Source of the DNA: Apostichopus japonicus
Lineage: Eukaryota > Echinodermata > Holothuroidea > Aspidochirotida > Stichopodidae
DNA length: 60,000 nt
NCBI RefSeq assembly: GCF_037975245.1
Contig: NC_092570.1
Coordinates: forward strand, 8,805,001 to 8,865,000
Direction of reading: 5' to 3'
Shown: in pieces, positions 41,301-52,752 of the stretch
Numbering within the stretch: position 1 is the first letter of the stretch
Layout: each line of letters starts with the position of its first letter
Translations under genes and position numbers: made by a program
Notes under the pieces: model-generated
Database searches by the model: none
Seen by the model: only the letters and a program-made list of their open reading frames with translations
What the model was told of the DNA's origin: nothing

Positions 41301-44300
41301 CTGTTTAATTTCATTTATCAACCCATTTGCCCATATTTTAGCCCTCTTTAGCTCTTTTTAGCCCTCTTGCAAGGTAGCCTTGCAAAGAACTTTAGAGGTT
41401 TGCATTTTAACATAATTTATGTCAGTGTCTGTGGAGCAGTTGTTGTCATTCAGCACGATACAATACAAGCATACATAGTAGTTTGTACTTTCAAATAATG
41501 TACACTTGATTCAGATTGGAAGTTATTAGTAATATCTGTAATATGGTACAGTAGTTAATACTTAAATATTAGTTAATTCTTTTAATTCTTGTTTCAACTT
41601 AATTAATTATTTAATTACAAATACCTGCCAGCATTCTTTCTTTCTGACTGACCTCTTGTAGTAAATGCTGTATTCTAATTGATTAACAGGTAAAAACTAA
41701 ACAATTGAATAGCATAACATTAGTAGTTAAGAGCCTGATTTCACATGTATATGGCTGATAGGGAAGGATAAAACAGTTTAGAAACAAATGGAAGGCATTC
41801 ATTTGACAACTCTCAGTGCCAAGATGCATTCAAGAATTGTAAGATTTAATATGGAAGTTATGAATGCATTCTTTGTTTTCTAACTCTGTGGCAGTCATCT
41901 GTACACAAGTTGATAGTCCAGAAGACCAATGGTAACCCTCAAGAAGTATATGATGACTGGCTTTTCTGGATTTTACGAGATCTGCCCATACATCATCTGG
42001 TGAGCATTATTGTATATACAGTAGGGTTGATTACTTGGTAACCATGGCTACCTACATGATATGGAACCTTGGCTTAGACACTTGGTTTCCATGGCTAGTA
42101 CATCAGATGGAACCTTTGCTAAAAGACTTGGTAAACATGACTAGTACATCACTTGGAACCTTTGCTAAGAGACTTGGTAAACGTGACTAGTACTCATATG
42201 GTATGTTTAGCTATGAGACTAGGCAGCTGTGTTTATAATGGATTATGCAACAGTTCACCCATTGAAATACTTGGTAACCATGGTGAATGCATCATATGAC
42301 TCTTTACCAACTAAACTTGCCAACCGTAGCCAGTAAGTCATATGGCATTTAAAGCTGAGGGACTTGCTAATCATGGCTAGTACATCCCAAGAAAATTATG
42401 GTAAACCATGCATAGTACGATATATGGCACTTTAGCTTTCAGAGAAACTTGCTTACCATGATGGCTAGTTTTTCACATGGCTCCTTTATACCTAAGTGAC
42501 TTTGTAACCATGTCTCGTTCATCCTATGGTATTCCTAAGAGGTTTGGTAACCATGGCTATTACATTATAATGGAACCTCAGCTAAGAAACTTTGCAACCA
42601 TGTCTTGTATATAACATGGAACTTTAGCTGAGAGACTTAGTAACAATGTCTCCTTTATCGTATGGACCATTTACTATGGTCATTTTGTAACCCTTGTCTA
42701 GTAAATCCTTTTAAAAGCCTTCGCTGCTTTATATTCAAACAACTATAAAAGGAAAGTTAATTAATAGAGTTAAAGATGTTATCATACTTTGCCTATTAGA
42801 GGTCTTTAAAAAAGCAATCTATCTCTATTGATGCTGTTTACTAATTTTGGTTCTTGGAATGTTTGGCAGATTTAGAAATCTTTTGTAAATTGTTCCCTAA
42901 AATCTTTCTGCAATACCAGACAACTTTTAAAAATCAGTTTTTATTCTAGAAATTCAAGCATTGCGTGAATCCTGTTTGTGAGTTTAATGACTTCCTGTTA
43001 CTCAATGAGATCCATTGCTTCATCAAGTTAATATGGGTTGTTCCTAACCCATTGGTCATCTAGCCACTGTATAGTAATTTTGCAATAGTAGCAGGAATGC
43101 CATCATTTCCTGTAATTGTGTCACCATTCCTTTGGTACCTCTCAGTGTTTACTACTTATTGGTCTGAGTGACAGTAGTCTGAACAGATTACAATCCCCGA
43201 ATAGAAGGGAACGTGTGATCTCATTTAGTCCATTGGTTGTTACTGTGGATGGTTGAATACGTTTGGTACTTGAAAAGCATTTATATCATGAAGGTAAGGT
43301 TAGGATAATACAGATGTAAGAGAACAAATTGACTGGATCTGCTGTATCCATTTAAATTTTAACAAATTTTCCAGATCCGGGTTATGGACTGCTATTTAAT
43401 GGAAGGCTTGAAGATATTTTACCGAGTTGGATTATCGGTGTTGGTGCTCTACAAGAAACACAGAGGTAAGTCCCTACATATAGGGTAATCTACTAGCTTG
43501 TAAGAAAACTTAACATTTGTGTTGACTGAGAAAAAGAAAACTTAGCCAGTCACAAAAAAATGGGATATTACAAAGTGTAGTAATTGATTTTAGTAGTTAT
43601 TTCATGGGGAAGTCAAAAAGAGACCCAAATGGCAATCAAATGATGGACCTTGACATTTTAAACATTCTCTTTAATGCTTCTCAGAAGCAGAGGACATTGT
43701 AATTAATTCAATCCATTCTAGCATAGTTTTTAGGGTGGTCTTGTCAAACTTTAATCTTGCTCATCGGAGAGGGTGAAATTATTATATTCTGTTTCATTTT
43801 AGCCTTCAAAGCATCATACATGGTCTACTTAAACCTATGACACACCATACATGGTCCACTTTTAACCTATGACACACCATACATGGTCCACCTTTAACCT
43901 ATGACACATACATCATACATGGTCCACTTTAAACCTAAGACACCAAATATTGTCCACTTTAAACCTATGACACACCACACATGATCCACCTAAAACCTAT
44001 CACACCATACATTGTCCACTTTTAACCTATGAGATACCTTACATTGTACATTTCAAACCTATGACACACCATACATGATCCACTTAAACCTATGACACAC
44101 CAAATATTGTCCACTTTAAACCTATGACACACCACACATGATCCACCTAAAACCTATCACACCATACATTGTCCACTTTTAACCTATGAGATACCTTACA
44201 TTGTACATTTCAAACCTATGACACACCATACATGATCCACTTAAAACCTATGACACACTATACACTGTCCACTCTTAACCTATGACACACCATACATGAT

Positions 44301-47300
44301 CCACTTAAAACCTATGACACACCATGCATGGTCCACTTTAAACCGATGACACATCACATATGGTCCACTTTAAACCTATAACACACCATACATGGTCCAC
44401 TAAAACCTATGACACACCATACATTGTCTACTTAAAAGCTATGACACATCACCTATGATCCACTTAAACCTATGACACCATATATTTTCCACTTTAAACC
44501 TATGACACACCATACATGATCCACTTAAAACCTATGACACACTATACACTGTCCACTTTTAACCTATGACACACCATACTTGTTCCACTCTTAATCTATT
44601 AAGTAGCATAATTGAATAAATTGGATCTTTAAAGTTGTAACGATGACATCCTATCCTATAAATTAACATATGTGATCCTTCTGCCGCCTATGAAGTACCA
44701 CAGTTCTCTCTGTTACCCTGTTAAGAATCAAATACATTCCACTTTTAACTTATGAAGTTATTGTGTTATGTTTCATTCTAGCCTTTGAAGTACCTTCCTC
44801 TTACCTTCCCCTTTTACCCTACTGGAACCATACACAGATACATATGAGGGTAGTCCTGATTGGGGGTTTTATTGTTATTAGCTTGGTGCAAGCTGGTTGC
44901 CAAAAAGACCAAAACCCCCTGCAGCATTTTTCATTTATTTTATGTTCTTTTGTAGCGATTTTCAAGTCGAAATAATACATGTAAGAAAGACAGAAATCTC
45001 TGGAGCTACTTTGTAATATATCTCCTTGTTTTTATCCAGCAAATTATTGAAAGAATATACCCTTACTTCCCCCTCCCAATGCCAACTCCTATGCCCCTGT
45101 TACATGCTTTCATCTTCTAGCCTATTGAAGTTATTGTGTTATGATTCTTCCTAGCCTATGACGGTGCAACAAATATCCCCGCTTCCATTCAGAAGTTTCT
45201 TCAGACAACAGATATCTCTCCAGAGGAATTCCTATCTGTAAGTACCTTTCAATGTGTATTCCATTAGTAATTACCAATACAGACAGCCCACCATCATTCA
45301 CTATTTGGTATATAGTGTTGACCACTTAATTCAATATATCAAAATAAATTTACATAAATATACGTAAAGAACGGTATGTAGAAACTTGGTCACAGGCATA
45401 GCAGCCATCGGTCAGTATTTTAATTATAGTACTCTTCATGTTGAAAATTACAGTAATTTTGGCCCAAATCCTTGTTTGTGTGAATCAGAATGCACTTAAG
45501 TATTGCACCTGACCATATTGACCATTATTATTATGATCATCATTATAATTATTATTATTATTATATTGTCGTCGTCATCGTCTTTTTAGCTCCATAGAGG
45601 AAAGTTATCAAGACTTACATTTCGAGTTTTTCTTTTCTTTATATTGAACTCTGTCAATCTAGTGTATTGCAGCTCTGAAGGTTAACACAATAAGGAAGTC
45701 TTTAGTAATAAAAGAAGTTCCACCCCTTCCAGGTCCTGCATGGGAAAATAGATTTGCTATCAAAGAATAGACAACATTTTTTTTTTTTTTGAGGATCAAG
45801 TCTTTTTCAACAATGTGCATGTTTTATTTGATTTTTCTTGTCTGGTAGGTGGGCTTCCACTTCAGTGTATTGCAGCTCTGAAGGTTAATATTATAAGGAA
45901 GTCTGTAGTAATAATAAAGAATCGTGGTATAATAGATTTGTTATCGAAGAAAAGACGTGTTTTTTTTTTTTTTAACAATGTTCATGTTTTATTTGATTTG
46001 TCTTGTCTGGTAGGTGGGCTTCCAGTTCAGAGGTCTGTCCAGGTCTGTGATTGGTGCTTATCAAACAAAGGTCAAGGTCGCAGCAGATGATGGTGATGGT
46101 TCGCAGAGCTCTCCTCAGAGTCTCTCCGTACCCATCGCCCTGCGTAGGTCAGGATCAACCATCGTAACGGGAAAACAGGTAATCTTCATCATTACAGTTC
46201 AATCAATTCTTCATAACAAAATGGGTATCATCATTAATGTTAATGAAATTCATTCAACCACACAGGTATCATCTAATATTCACTGAATTCTTGCCAAAAA
46301 ACTGGTATCATCATTATTGTTAGAGAAGTAAAGCTAATCAAGCAGGTATCAACACTGTTAACTGAATTCAATTTACAAAACATTTATGATCGTTATTTAA
46401 CATTACTGAAATATTTACAAAACTTGCTTCATCAGTAATGATAACCCAATTCTTTCAGTAAAATGTGTCATCATTCATGTCAAATCAATTGTTTTTTGCG
46501 AAACTGGTATTTTTGTGAATGTTAACTCAATTCATTGATCGAAAGAGGTATTATCAATAATGTTGACGTAATCCTTTCATGTTCCATTTGATTGCCTTAT
46601 TAAAGGCATTGGAGACTCGCCCCAAACTGTGTGTGGCCATCTGAAAAAGTTAACTTTCTGTTGCTTGCAAGTGACATTTTGTTTGTGTCGCTACAAAATG
46701 CAGACAGTAATGAAACGTGATACTTTGTTATCTTTAGCTGGACCTGAGATGTCCATCCCTGTATCGTTTATACACTGTGCTGTGGGTATTGACCGCAGCT
46801 GTATGTACTGACTGTACACTAGTGTCTAATTACCGAAGGTAGCAAGCTGTGTGTGTGTTTTCTGGAATTGATGGTGGTGTCTTTACTTCTGTTACACTTT
46901 ATTCAAATAGGTTAGATTGGCGGCATTAGACGTTTTGCGTCTTTTTGCGCGAGTCTTCACACCCTTTAAGCCCGCTCTTGGCTGCCAGCGCACTGCCATT
47001 CCTATACTTCAATACCTTGCTCCGTCGAGGAGATGTAAAAACTAATTTCATCTTTCCTGTCTACAGCTTCAAACCATCTGGAGTTGGCTGCCTACCCGTT
47101 TCTCAATCTATCAGCCGAGTCTTGTGTTCACGTCTGAGGACCACGGTTTCTCGATCAACACATTCTACCAGCGATGTGAATACTGCGAACCAACCATTCT
47201 GCTGATAAAGACCATGGACGATGAGGTATGTCTTCATAGATCGTTGCTCTGTGAACAATGATAATTCCTCCAGAGGTGACCATTCTACGTAAATATTCTA

Positions 47301-49382
47301 AAGTAAATCATTGTGCAGATGGAGGTTAGCGTGAGGTATAAATACCAAACCTGTACAAAGGATCGTGACAGAAATCTCTTGAAATTCCCGTGACCAATAC
47401 AATGTGTGATCGGCCCCTTGTATTAGTTATAGGAGCAGGTTGTTTATCTTTGTCCTCCACTTATTTACTTCACTCCTCGCTTACCTGTCTCCTCACAACC
47501 TTAGCACCTCGTTCTACCGTGCCTATAACGTCCTGGTAAAATAATAACACTTTGCGCCCTCTATGACCGGACCCCCCAGTCTCTGCCCTTCCTTCTCATT
47601 CTACCATTAAAAGTGTCATCACATGGATTTCTTATGGAAAACTCCTTTAAAGGAGTGGTCTCATGAGAAGGAAGGGCAGTGACCGGGGGGGGGGGTCCGG
47701 TCATAGAGTGCGCACAGTGTTATTATTTTACCGGGACGTTATAGGCACGGTAGAACTAGGTGCTAAGGTTGTGAGGAGACAGGTAACCTCGTCACTCGTA
47801 AATATCCAAACCAGTAAGTTTTGGAATTTACAGGACAAAGAATGTGCATGTGTGCTCTAACTTACATATTAACACTGGCTACTTGTGTTGATGCCATGGA
47901 GGTATCTGAAGTCGATTTGATTAATGTGAGCGTCACCTCTACGTGACATTTTTCATCAGTGTTCTTTTTGTTTGTCATTGAACAGAGCTGTCGTCAAGTA
48001 CCACAATTATCGTTAAATTAGTTTGCTGATTTAATTTCCAAAATACTAGTGCTTGTTTTAAGAGAATGCAGAATATTACCTTTAGCCTTTCTTATGTAAG
48101 ATTTATGTCAGGCACCGTGGTGTCCATGTAAGTCATATCTGTTATGTATGATGTACAAGACTTGTAGCAATGCCTTCTGCAGGTGTATGATCGAGGGAGT
48201 CAGATTACTATGGTCCTCTTCGGGCTAATACCGAGTGTTCCATGTCTATATTCCAGGTGTTTGGTGCTTACCTATCAACTTGTTGGGGTCAGAGGAATGA
48301 TGAGGAACAGAAGACGCCTTACTTTGGGACCGGAGAGAGTTTCATGTTTTCTTTATCACCGGAAGAAAAGAAGTATCCCTGGGTTGGATTAATCGATAAT
48401 AATAAAGTTAGCGGACCATCAGACCATGCTGCGCATCTCTTTATGCGTGCTCAAGCCAATCTCATAGCTGTTGGTGGAGGGTAAGTGATGCATCTTGAAG
48501 GAGTGTGCAGAAGTCTTTTGTGAGGTATTGTAGCAAATACCACAAAAACATTTCATTTTGTGTTATAACCCATATGCAGTACAGCAGCACAGTGCATTCA
48601 TTACCCATATGCAGTATAGTACCGACATGTACCACACTGTGGTAGGGTATCCAGCAGAATTACATGGAGATGTGAGGTCCTGGAACCTGACAACCATGTG
48701 AGGGGTTGGGTGGGCACCCTCCCACCTAGACAATATTAAAGTTTTAAAAGTGAAATGGTTTATTCTGAGACATAGCTAGGCTATAGATTGGGTCTATGAT
48801 TAGGTCAAAGGCAAGGTTGTGTTTAATAATAAGTACTATATCTGGGGGGTGGGATTGTACACTTCTACAACCAACCCCCTGCCCGGATCCCATCAGGTAC
48901 AGTACAGCAGTACAGTGCATTATCCATGTGTAGTACAGTAAGTTGTCAGTGAATTGGGTACTTGGTGAAAATCACTGATTCATTTTGCATTGAATAGTTT
49001 GTGGAACTTGGCTTATTTTAACCGAGTTTTACAGAGTAATTCACAGACTGCTTTCAAAATTGATAAATCCTGTATAATATGACATCTGTTTGATCAATTG
49101 TAGCTGAAGTTAGAACATACTCTATGGACATTTAATGTACACAAACATCTGTTTTAGTGTGTATGTTATTGCATGAGTTAAGGCAAATGTTGTAACCTGA
49201 AATAAATTAACTTCCCTTTCTTTTGCAGAGGTGGCGACGGTATTTGTCTAGATGGAGATTTAACCAAAGGAAGAACCAAAGCCTGCATCACTTTTAACAA
49301 TCCACCCCTGGCCAAAGAAGAGGTCTTCCAGACAAGAGTAATAGAAGTACTAACTTTTGCCGATTCTGATGATGGCGATTAA
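38341..49382 (+). CDS. TBC1D24: TBC1 domain family member 24 (Skywalker family, TBC + TLDc)
   Basis: Nine coding exons splice in phase: 38341-38644 (exon opens at 38301), 40765-41069, 41895-41999, 43375-43465, 45155-45237, 46014-46178, 47067-47225, 48257-48480 and 49229-49382 (TAA). The product is 529 residues; human is 559. TBC1D24 works in synaptic vesicle and endosome traffic with ARF6/Rab proteins and binds phosphoinositides. The TBC domain spans about residues 48-290 and includes GKYKGTLGERDNLWYQICIR and MDCYLMEGLKIFYRVGL. The cationic pocket of the family (Lys36, Arg40, Arg242 in human) appears as Lys52, Arg56 and Arg255. The TLDc domain spans about 352-529, with IWSWLPTRFSIYQPSLVF, EPTILLIKT, FGAYLSTCW, YFGTGESFMF, AVGGGGGDGICLDGDL and TFNNPPL. 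I chose the ATG at 38341 because it gives near family length; the frame stays open upstream into the acceptor at 38299-38300, so a longer N-terminus is possible. Residues 1-45 are proline/serine-rich and not conserved. Confidence 0.94.
40005..40640 (+). repeat. Dispersed repeat with four 146-bp modules
   Basis: Modules start at about 40053, 40197, 40343 and 40490, each reading AACACGATATCTCAAGAAKG, GTAGAAGTACCACATTG, TATTGTTTTTGGTGGAG, GGTCATTTGGGGTCACCAGG and GTGAAAACCTTGTA. A GTGTGTGTGAG leader and a GACRCCCAGCWTGTAAACAC junction are shared with 34600-34660. The repeat is in the first TBC1D24 coding intron. Confidence 0.85.
42035..42690. repeat. Degenerate minisatellite, about 47-bp unit, about 14 copies
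   Basis: Recurring words are ACTTGGTAACCATGGCTAGT, ACATCATATGGAACCTT and AGCTAAGAGACTT. The copies are well diverged, so the array is old. It starts shortly after the TBC1D24 exon 41895-41999. Confidence 0.85.
43826..44590. repeat. Minisatellite, 31-32-bp unit, about 24 copies, with 156-bp higher-order unit
   Basis: The unit is close to AACCTATGACACACCATACA followed by TGGTCCACTTTA. A block of five units with the variants CCAAATATTGTCC, ACACATGATCCACC and GAGATACCTTACATTGTAC at about 43932-44085 is repeated almost exactly at 44092-44245. It lies in the TBC1D24 intron before exon 45155-45237. Confidence 0.92.
45655..46030 (+). repeat. Local duplications around a TBC1D24 splice acceptor
   Basis: TCTGGTAGGTGGGCTTCCAC at 45841 matches TCTGGTAGGTGGGCTTCCAG at 46006, 165 bases later, with similar T-rich and TGTTTTATTTGATTT upstream text. 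The word GTGTATTGCAGCTCTGAAGG at 45662 and 45865 shows a further partial copy. The real exon begins at 46014; the upstream copy is a decoy acceptor with its exon start at 45849. Confidence 0.88.
46604..46965 (+). mobile_element. TTAA-flanked MITE, 362 bp (copy 1)
   Basis: The ends AGGCATTGGAGACTCGC and GCGAGTCTTCACACCCT are imperfect inverted repeats, flanked by TTAA on both sides (46600-46603 and 46966-46969). Such targets are used by piggyBac-like and some other superfamilies. The interior is about 80 percent identical by eye to the inverted copy at 54735-55082. It ends about 100 bases before the TBC1D24 exon at 47067. Confidence 0.85.
47481..47786. repeat. Long inverted repeat, arms about 120 bp
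   Basis: Positions 47481-47599 and 47663-47786 are near-perfect inverse copies, with shared words CCGTGCCTATAACGTCC, GGTAAAATAATAACACT and GACCGGACCCCCC. The 63-base spacer centres on the palindrome CTCCTTTAAAGGAG. Similarity fades outward to about 47468 and 47800. It lies in the TBC1D24 intron between exons 47067-47225 and 48257-48480 and may be a foldback transposon. Confidence 0.92.
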
Positions 49383-49669
49383 ATCCGATCATCCCGACAA
49401 ATCGGTTTCGATCAAGATTGACGATCAGCTATGATTCATCAGTCTCATCTGAGCCAGATACCTTGATACGGTTGAGTGTTTGGTGTAATTGTTGCATTAA
49501 TATTCCCTGACTATCTGTTGAAGAGGCTGCTGGCCGTAAACTAAGTGAGATGATGGAAATCCACGATGGAGGCGGCTGTGATCCACATCAGGAGTAGATA
49601 ATAGACCTCCAAATCATTCCTCGTCCAAGCTATTCCAATAACCGTGTTTATTTAAGTTGTTTATTTAAG

Positions 49670-49675
49670 ATTAAA
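49670..49675 (+). promoter_or_regulatory. Candidate polyadenylation signal of TBC1D24 (ATTAAA)
   Basis: ATTAAA lies 288 bases past the TBC1D24 stop and is followed by T/G-rich sequence. A canonical AATAAA occurs much later at 53379-53384, also followed by a T-rich stretch. If that one is used, the 3' UTR would include the minisatellite at 49895-50995 and a MITE. Confidence 0.35.
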
Positions 49676-49754
49676 GATGGTTATTTATGGTCACATTGAA
49701 ACATTTACACAACTTGGGTAACTTACAGGAGTACTCTGTAAATGTGAATTTCTT

Positions 49755-49870
49755 TCCCCTCCAGCATTGATTACATTAGTATTTGTAATCATGACCTCAA
49801 CGTTGATTACAGTAGTATCTGTAACCATGACCTCAATGTTGATTACATTCTTGTCTGTAAATCATGACCA
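49755..49870. repeat. Three tandem copies of a 36-bp repeat
   Basis: TTGATTACATTAGTATTTGT followed by AATCATGACCTCAACG recurs three times. It lies just past the TBC1D24 stop, probably 3' UTR or flank. Confidence 0.75.
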
Positions 49871-49894
49871 GACAATTCCCTATTGTGTTGAATA

Positions 49895-50995
49895 ATGTAT
49901 GTCAGCAGTGATATATGTATGTCGGCAGTGATATATGTATGTCAGCAGTGATATATGTATGTGGGCAGTGACATGTTTGTCGGCAGTGTTGATATATGTA
50001 TGTCCGCAGTGATATATGTATGTCAGCAGTGATATATGTACGTCGGCAGTGACATATGTATGTCAACAGTGATATATGTATGTCGGCAGTGATATATGTA
50101 TGTCGGCAGTGACATATGTCGGCAGTGATATATATATATGCGGTAGCAATTATAGAGTTTATTCTGGATATCACATTGACACATTCATTATGACTTTCAT
50201 GTAAAAAGAATACTGTTGCAAAGCACAAACAGTCATATACACAGAAAAACCCTATAAAGATTTATAATTAGTATTTAATTATCAAGGCAGTGACATATGT
50301 ATGTCGGCAGTGATATATGTATGTCGGCAGTGATATATATGTATGTCAGCAGTGATATATGTATGTGGGCAGTGACATGTTTGTCGGCAGTGTTGATATA
50401 TGTATGTCGGCAGTGATAAATGTATGTCGGCAGTGATATATATGTATGTCAGCAGTGATATATGTAAGTGGGCAGTGATATATATGTATGTCAGCAGTGA
50501 TATATGTATGTGGGCAGTGACATGTTTGTCGGCAGTGTTGATATATGTATGTCGGCAGTGATAAATGTATGTCGGCAGTGATATATGTATGTCAGCAGTG
50601 ATATATGTATGTGGGCATTGATATATGTATGTGGGCAGTGACTTGTTTGTCGGCAGTGTTGATATATGTATGTCGGCAGTGATATATGTATGTCGGCAGT
50701 GATATATGTATGTCAGCAGTGATATATGTACGTCGGCAGTGACATATGTACGTCGGCAGTGACATGTTTGTCGGCAGTGATATATGTATGTCGGCAGTGA
50801 CGTACGTATGTCGGCAGTGATATATATATGTCGTTGTGATATATGTATGTCAGCAGAGATATATGTATAACCGCAGTGACGTACGTATGTCGGAAGTGAT
50901 ATATGTATGTCGGTGTGATATATGTATGTCGGCAGTGACATGTATGTCGGCAGTGATATATGTATGTCAGCTGTGATATATGTTTGCGGTAGCAA
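49895..50995. repeat. 20-bp minisatellite in two blocks with duplicated flank
   Basis: Units of TGTATGTCGGCAGTGATATA fill 49895-50145 and 50285-50985. A unique 140-base segment beginning GCGGTAGCAATTATAGAGTT follows the first block (50138-50280) and again the second (50985-51130), so block plus flank was duplicated as one piece. The longest minus-strand frame in the window (237 codons at 50282-50995) is only this repeat read through, as 20 bases times 3 gives a 20-residue period. Confidence 0.93.
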
Positions 50996-51130
50996 TTATA
51001 GAGTTCATAACTGTGCATATTCTGGATATCACATTAATTATAACTTTCATGTAAAATGAATACTGTTGCAAAGCACAAACAGACATATACACAGAAAAAC
51101 ACTATAAAGATTTATAATTAGATTTAAGTA

Positions 51131-52454
51131 TTGAAGATTTTGTTTTGCTAAGGTTGATGGACCCTCCTTCATTATTCTATACTGAATGACACACTATTTT
51201 AATACATACCATCAATATGAACCTGTAGTCAGGATCTATGGTCACATCTCACAATTTTCTACAACATACTTTCTTGGTGGTTTATATTTTATGACTTCCT
51301 CTTTTGCTAAGTATTAGATCGGCTTGTATATTCATTTGGCTGGACAAATATGTATACACATTACACATGAATTATGTATAAATCAGTATTGTCTGAACGA
51401 CTTCATTCTAATATTAAGCATGGTTGTTTGATAGGATTCCTGAGGCAAGCTAGAAACCTGTCATAAAAATTCTATCAAGTGACTTTCGCGTTTAATTTGA
51501 AAGCATCAACTATTCAGTTTATTATATTCATTACCAACTTATGAATGTCTTTTCTTTCCTTAATCAGTTTGCATAATTTTATGGACGTTTCTAGCAATAC
51601 CAGAATGAGTGACATAGTTGTTAAAAAATGTCGATAGCTTCAAGCAATTTCATTTTATATTTATAGAAGACAGAAGGTGGAAAGGGTCACTTTTTCTTTT
51701 CTCACATTTTATGCCAGTAGTCATTAGATGATGGTGACTCAGTTGGCCTGTCAATTAATAATGCTTACTATGCAGAGACATTTCTTAACACAGCTTTTTG
51801 ATGTTAACCAGGTCATTATTTTCTATAGTACAGCAACATGATTAAATGGGTCAAACATATTAATCAAGATTTTGATATTTTAGTCATATCTTAGCAATGA
51901 CATATATATCTATGCAAATTTTTATTACCCTTGCTTTTTTTTTTAAACTGCATTTTGAAATGATAGCAAACTTTCAAACTTGAGCCACTCATCTATGAAC
52001 AGTGTCAATCACCCCCCCTGCCCCCACCCCCCACTGGGATTCTCTTAGAAAAGTGTGAATCGTGTCGACTGCTGCAGCTGCAAGGTATTATATAGTTTGA
52101 TAAAGAAAATGTACTGCCGAATAAGTCTTAGTAACCATTTGTGTTGATAATCAATCTAATAACATTACTAATAATTAATTGTTCACTAAAATAATAAGTA
52201 TATAACTTGGTTATGTTCAAGGTCCCTCCATTCTGCTTGCACTGTTGTGATATTTAATAGACCCATTGTATTTTAGACCTGTCGCTATAAAGGAAATGGT
52301 AAACAATTGGTACTTGAGATATTAGTAACTGGACTGACACAATGACAATGTGCACTTATTCACCACTTGTGTGACCCGGCTGCTCCCCGTCACGCTGTGA
52401 CAGGAGTTTGATGACAGCACAAAGAATTATCTCAAACTGAAGTGTTTATGTTGC
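51131..52454. other. TBC1D24 downstream region, no gene seen
   Basis: AT-rich sequence with C-runs at 52012-52035. No exon or bounded repeat was recognised. Confidence 0.5.
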
Positions 52455-52462
52455 TTGTTACT

Positions 52463-52744
52463 TAGGCGCGTAGCCAGGAATTTGCCGAGGGGTGAAACTG
52501 TAGATTTGGCATTGCAAACTAAGCGTAGAGCCACCATGGTTGATGCGAAGCGTACAAGAAAATTTTGGCTGAAAATGCCTCCCAGATCCCTGGAAATGGC
52601 ACTTCCCAGGCCTTGTAAGTTGCATCTAAGCATTTTCTCTTTTGAAAATACTAGCAATATCATAAAAACATTAAAAAAAAATTTTTAAATATGCTCAACG
52701 GGGGGGCGGCTGCCCCCTTCGCCCCCCCCTTGGCTACGCGCCTG
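52463..52744. mobile_element. hAT-like MITE, 282 bp, TIR YAGGCGCGTAGCCA (copy 2)
   Basis: Same orientation and sequence as 19111-19403. The exact 8-bp flank TTGTTACT stands at 52455-52462 and 52745-52752. The first base is T instead of C, so the left terminus is slightly changed. The interior is close to copy 1 with small indels. Confidence 0.95.
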
Positions 52745-52752
52745 TTGTTACT

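Noticed and set aside
50282-50995. Longest open frame in the window (237 codons, minus strand)
   Set aside because: It is a 20-bp minisatellite read in frame. The residue pattern repeats exactly with the DNA period and has no domain.
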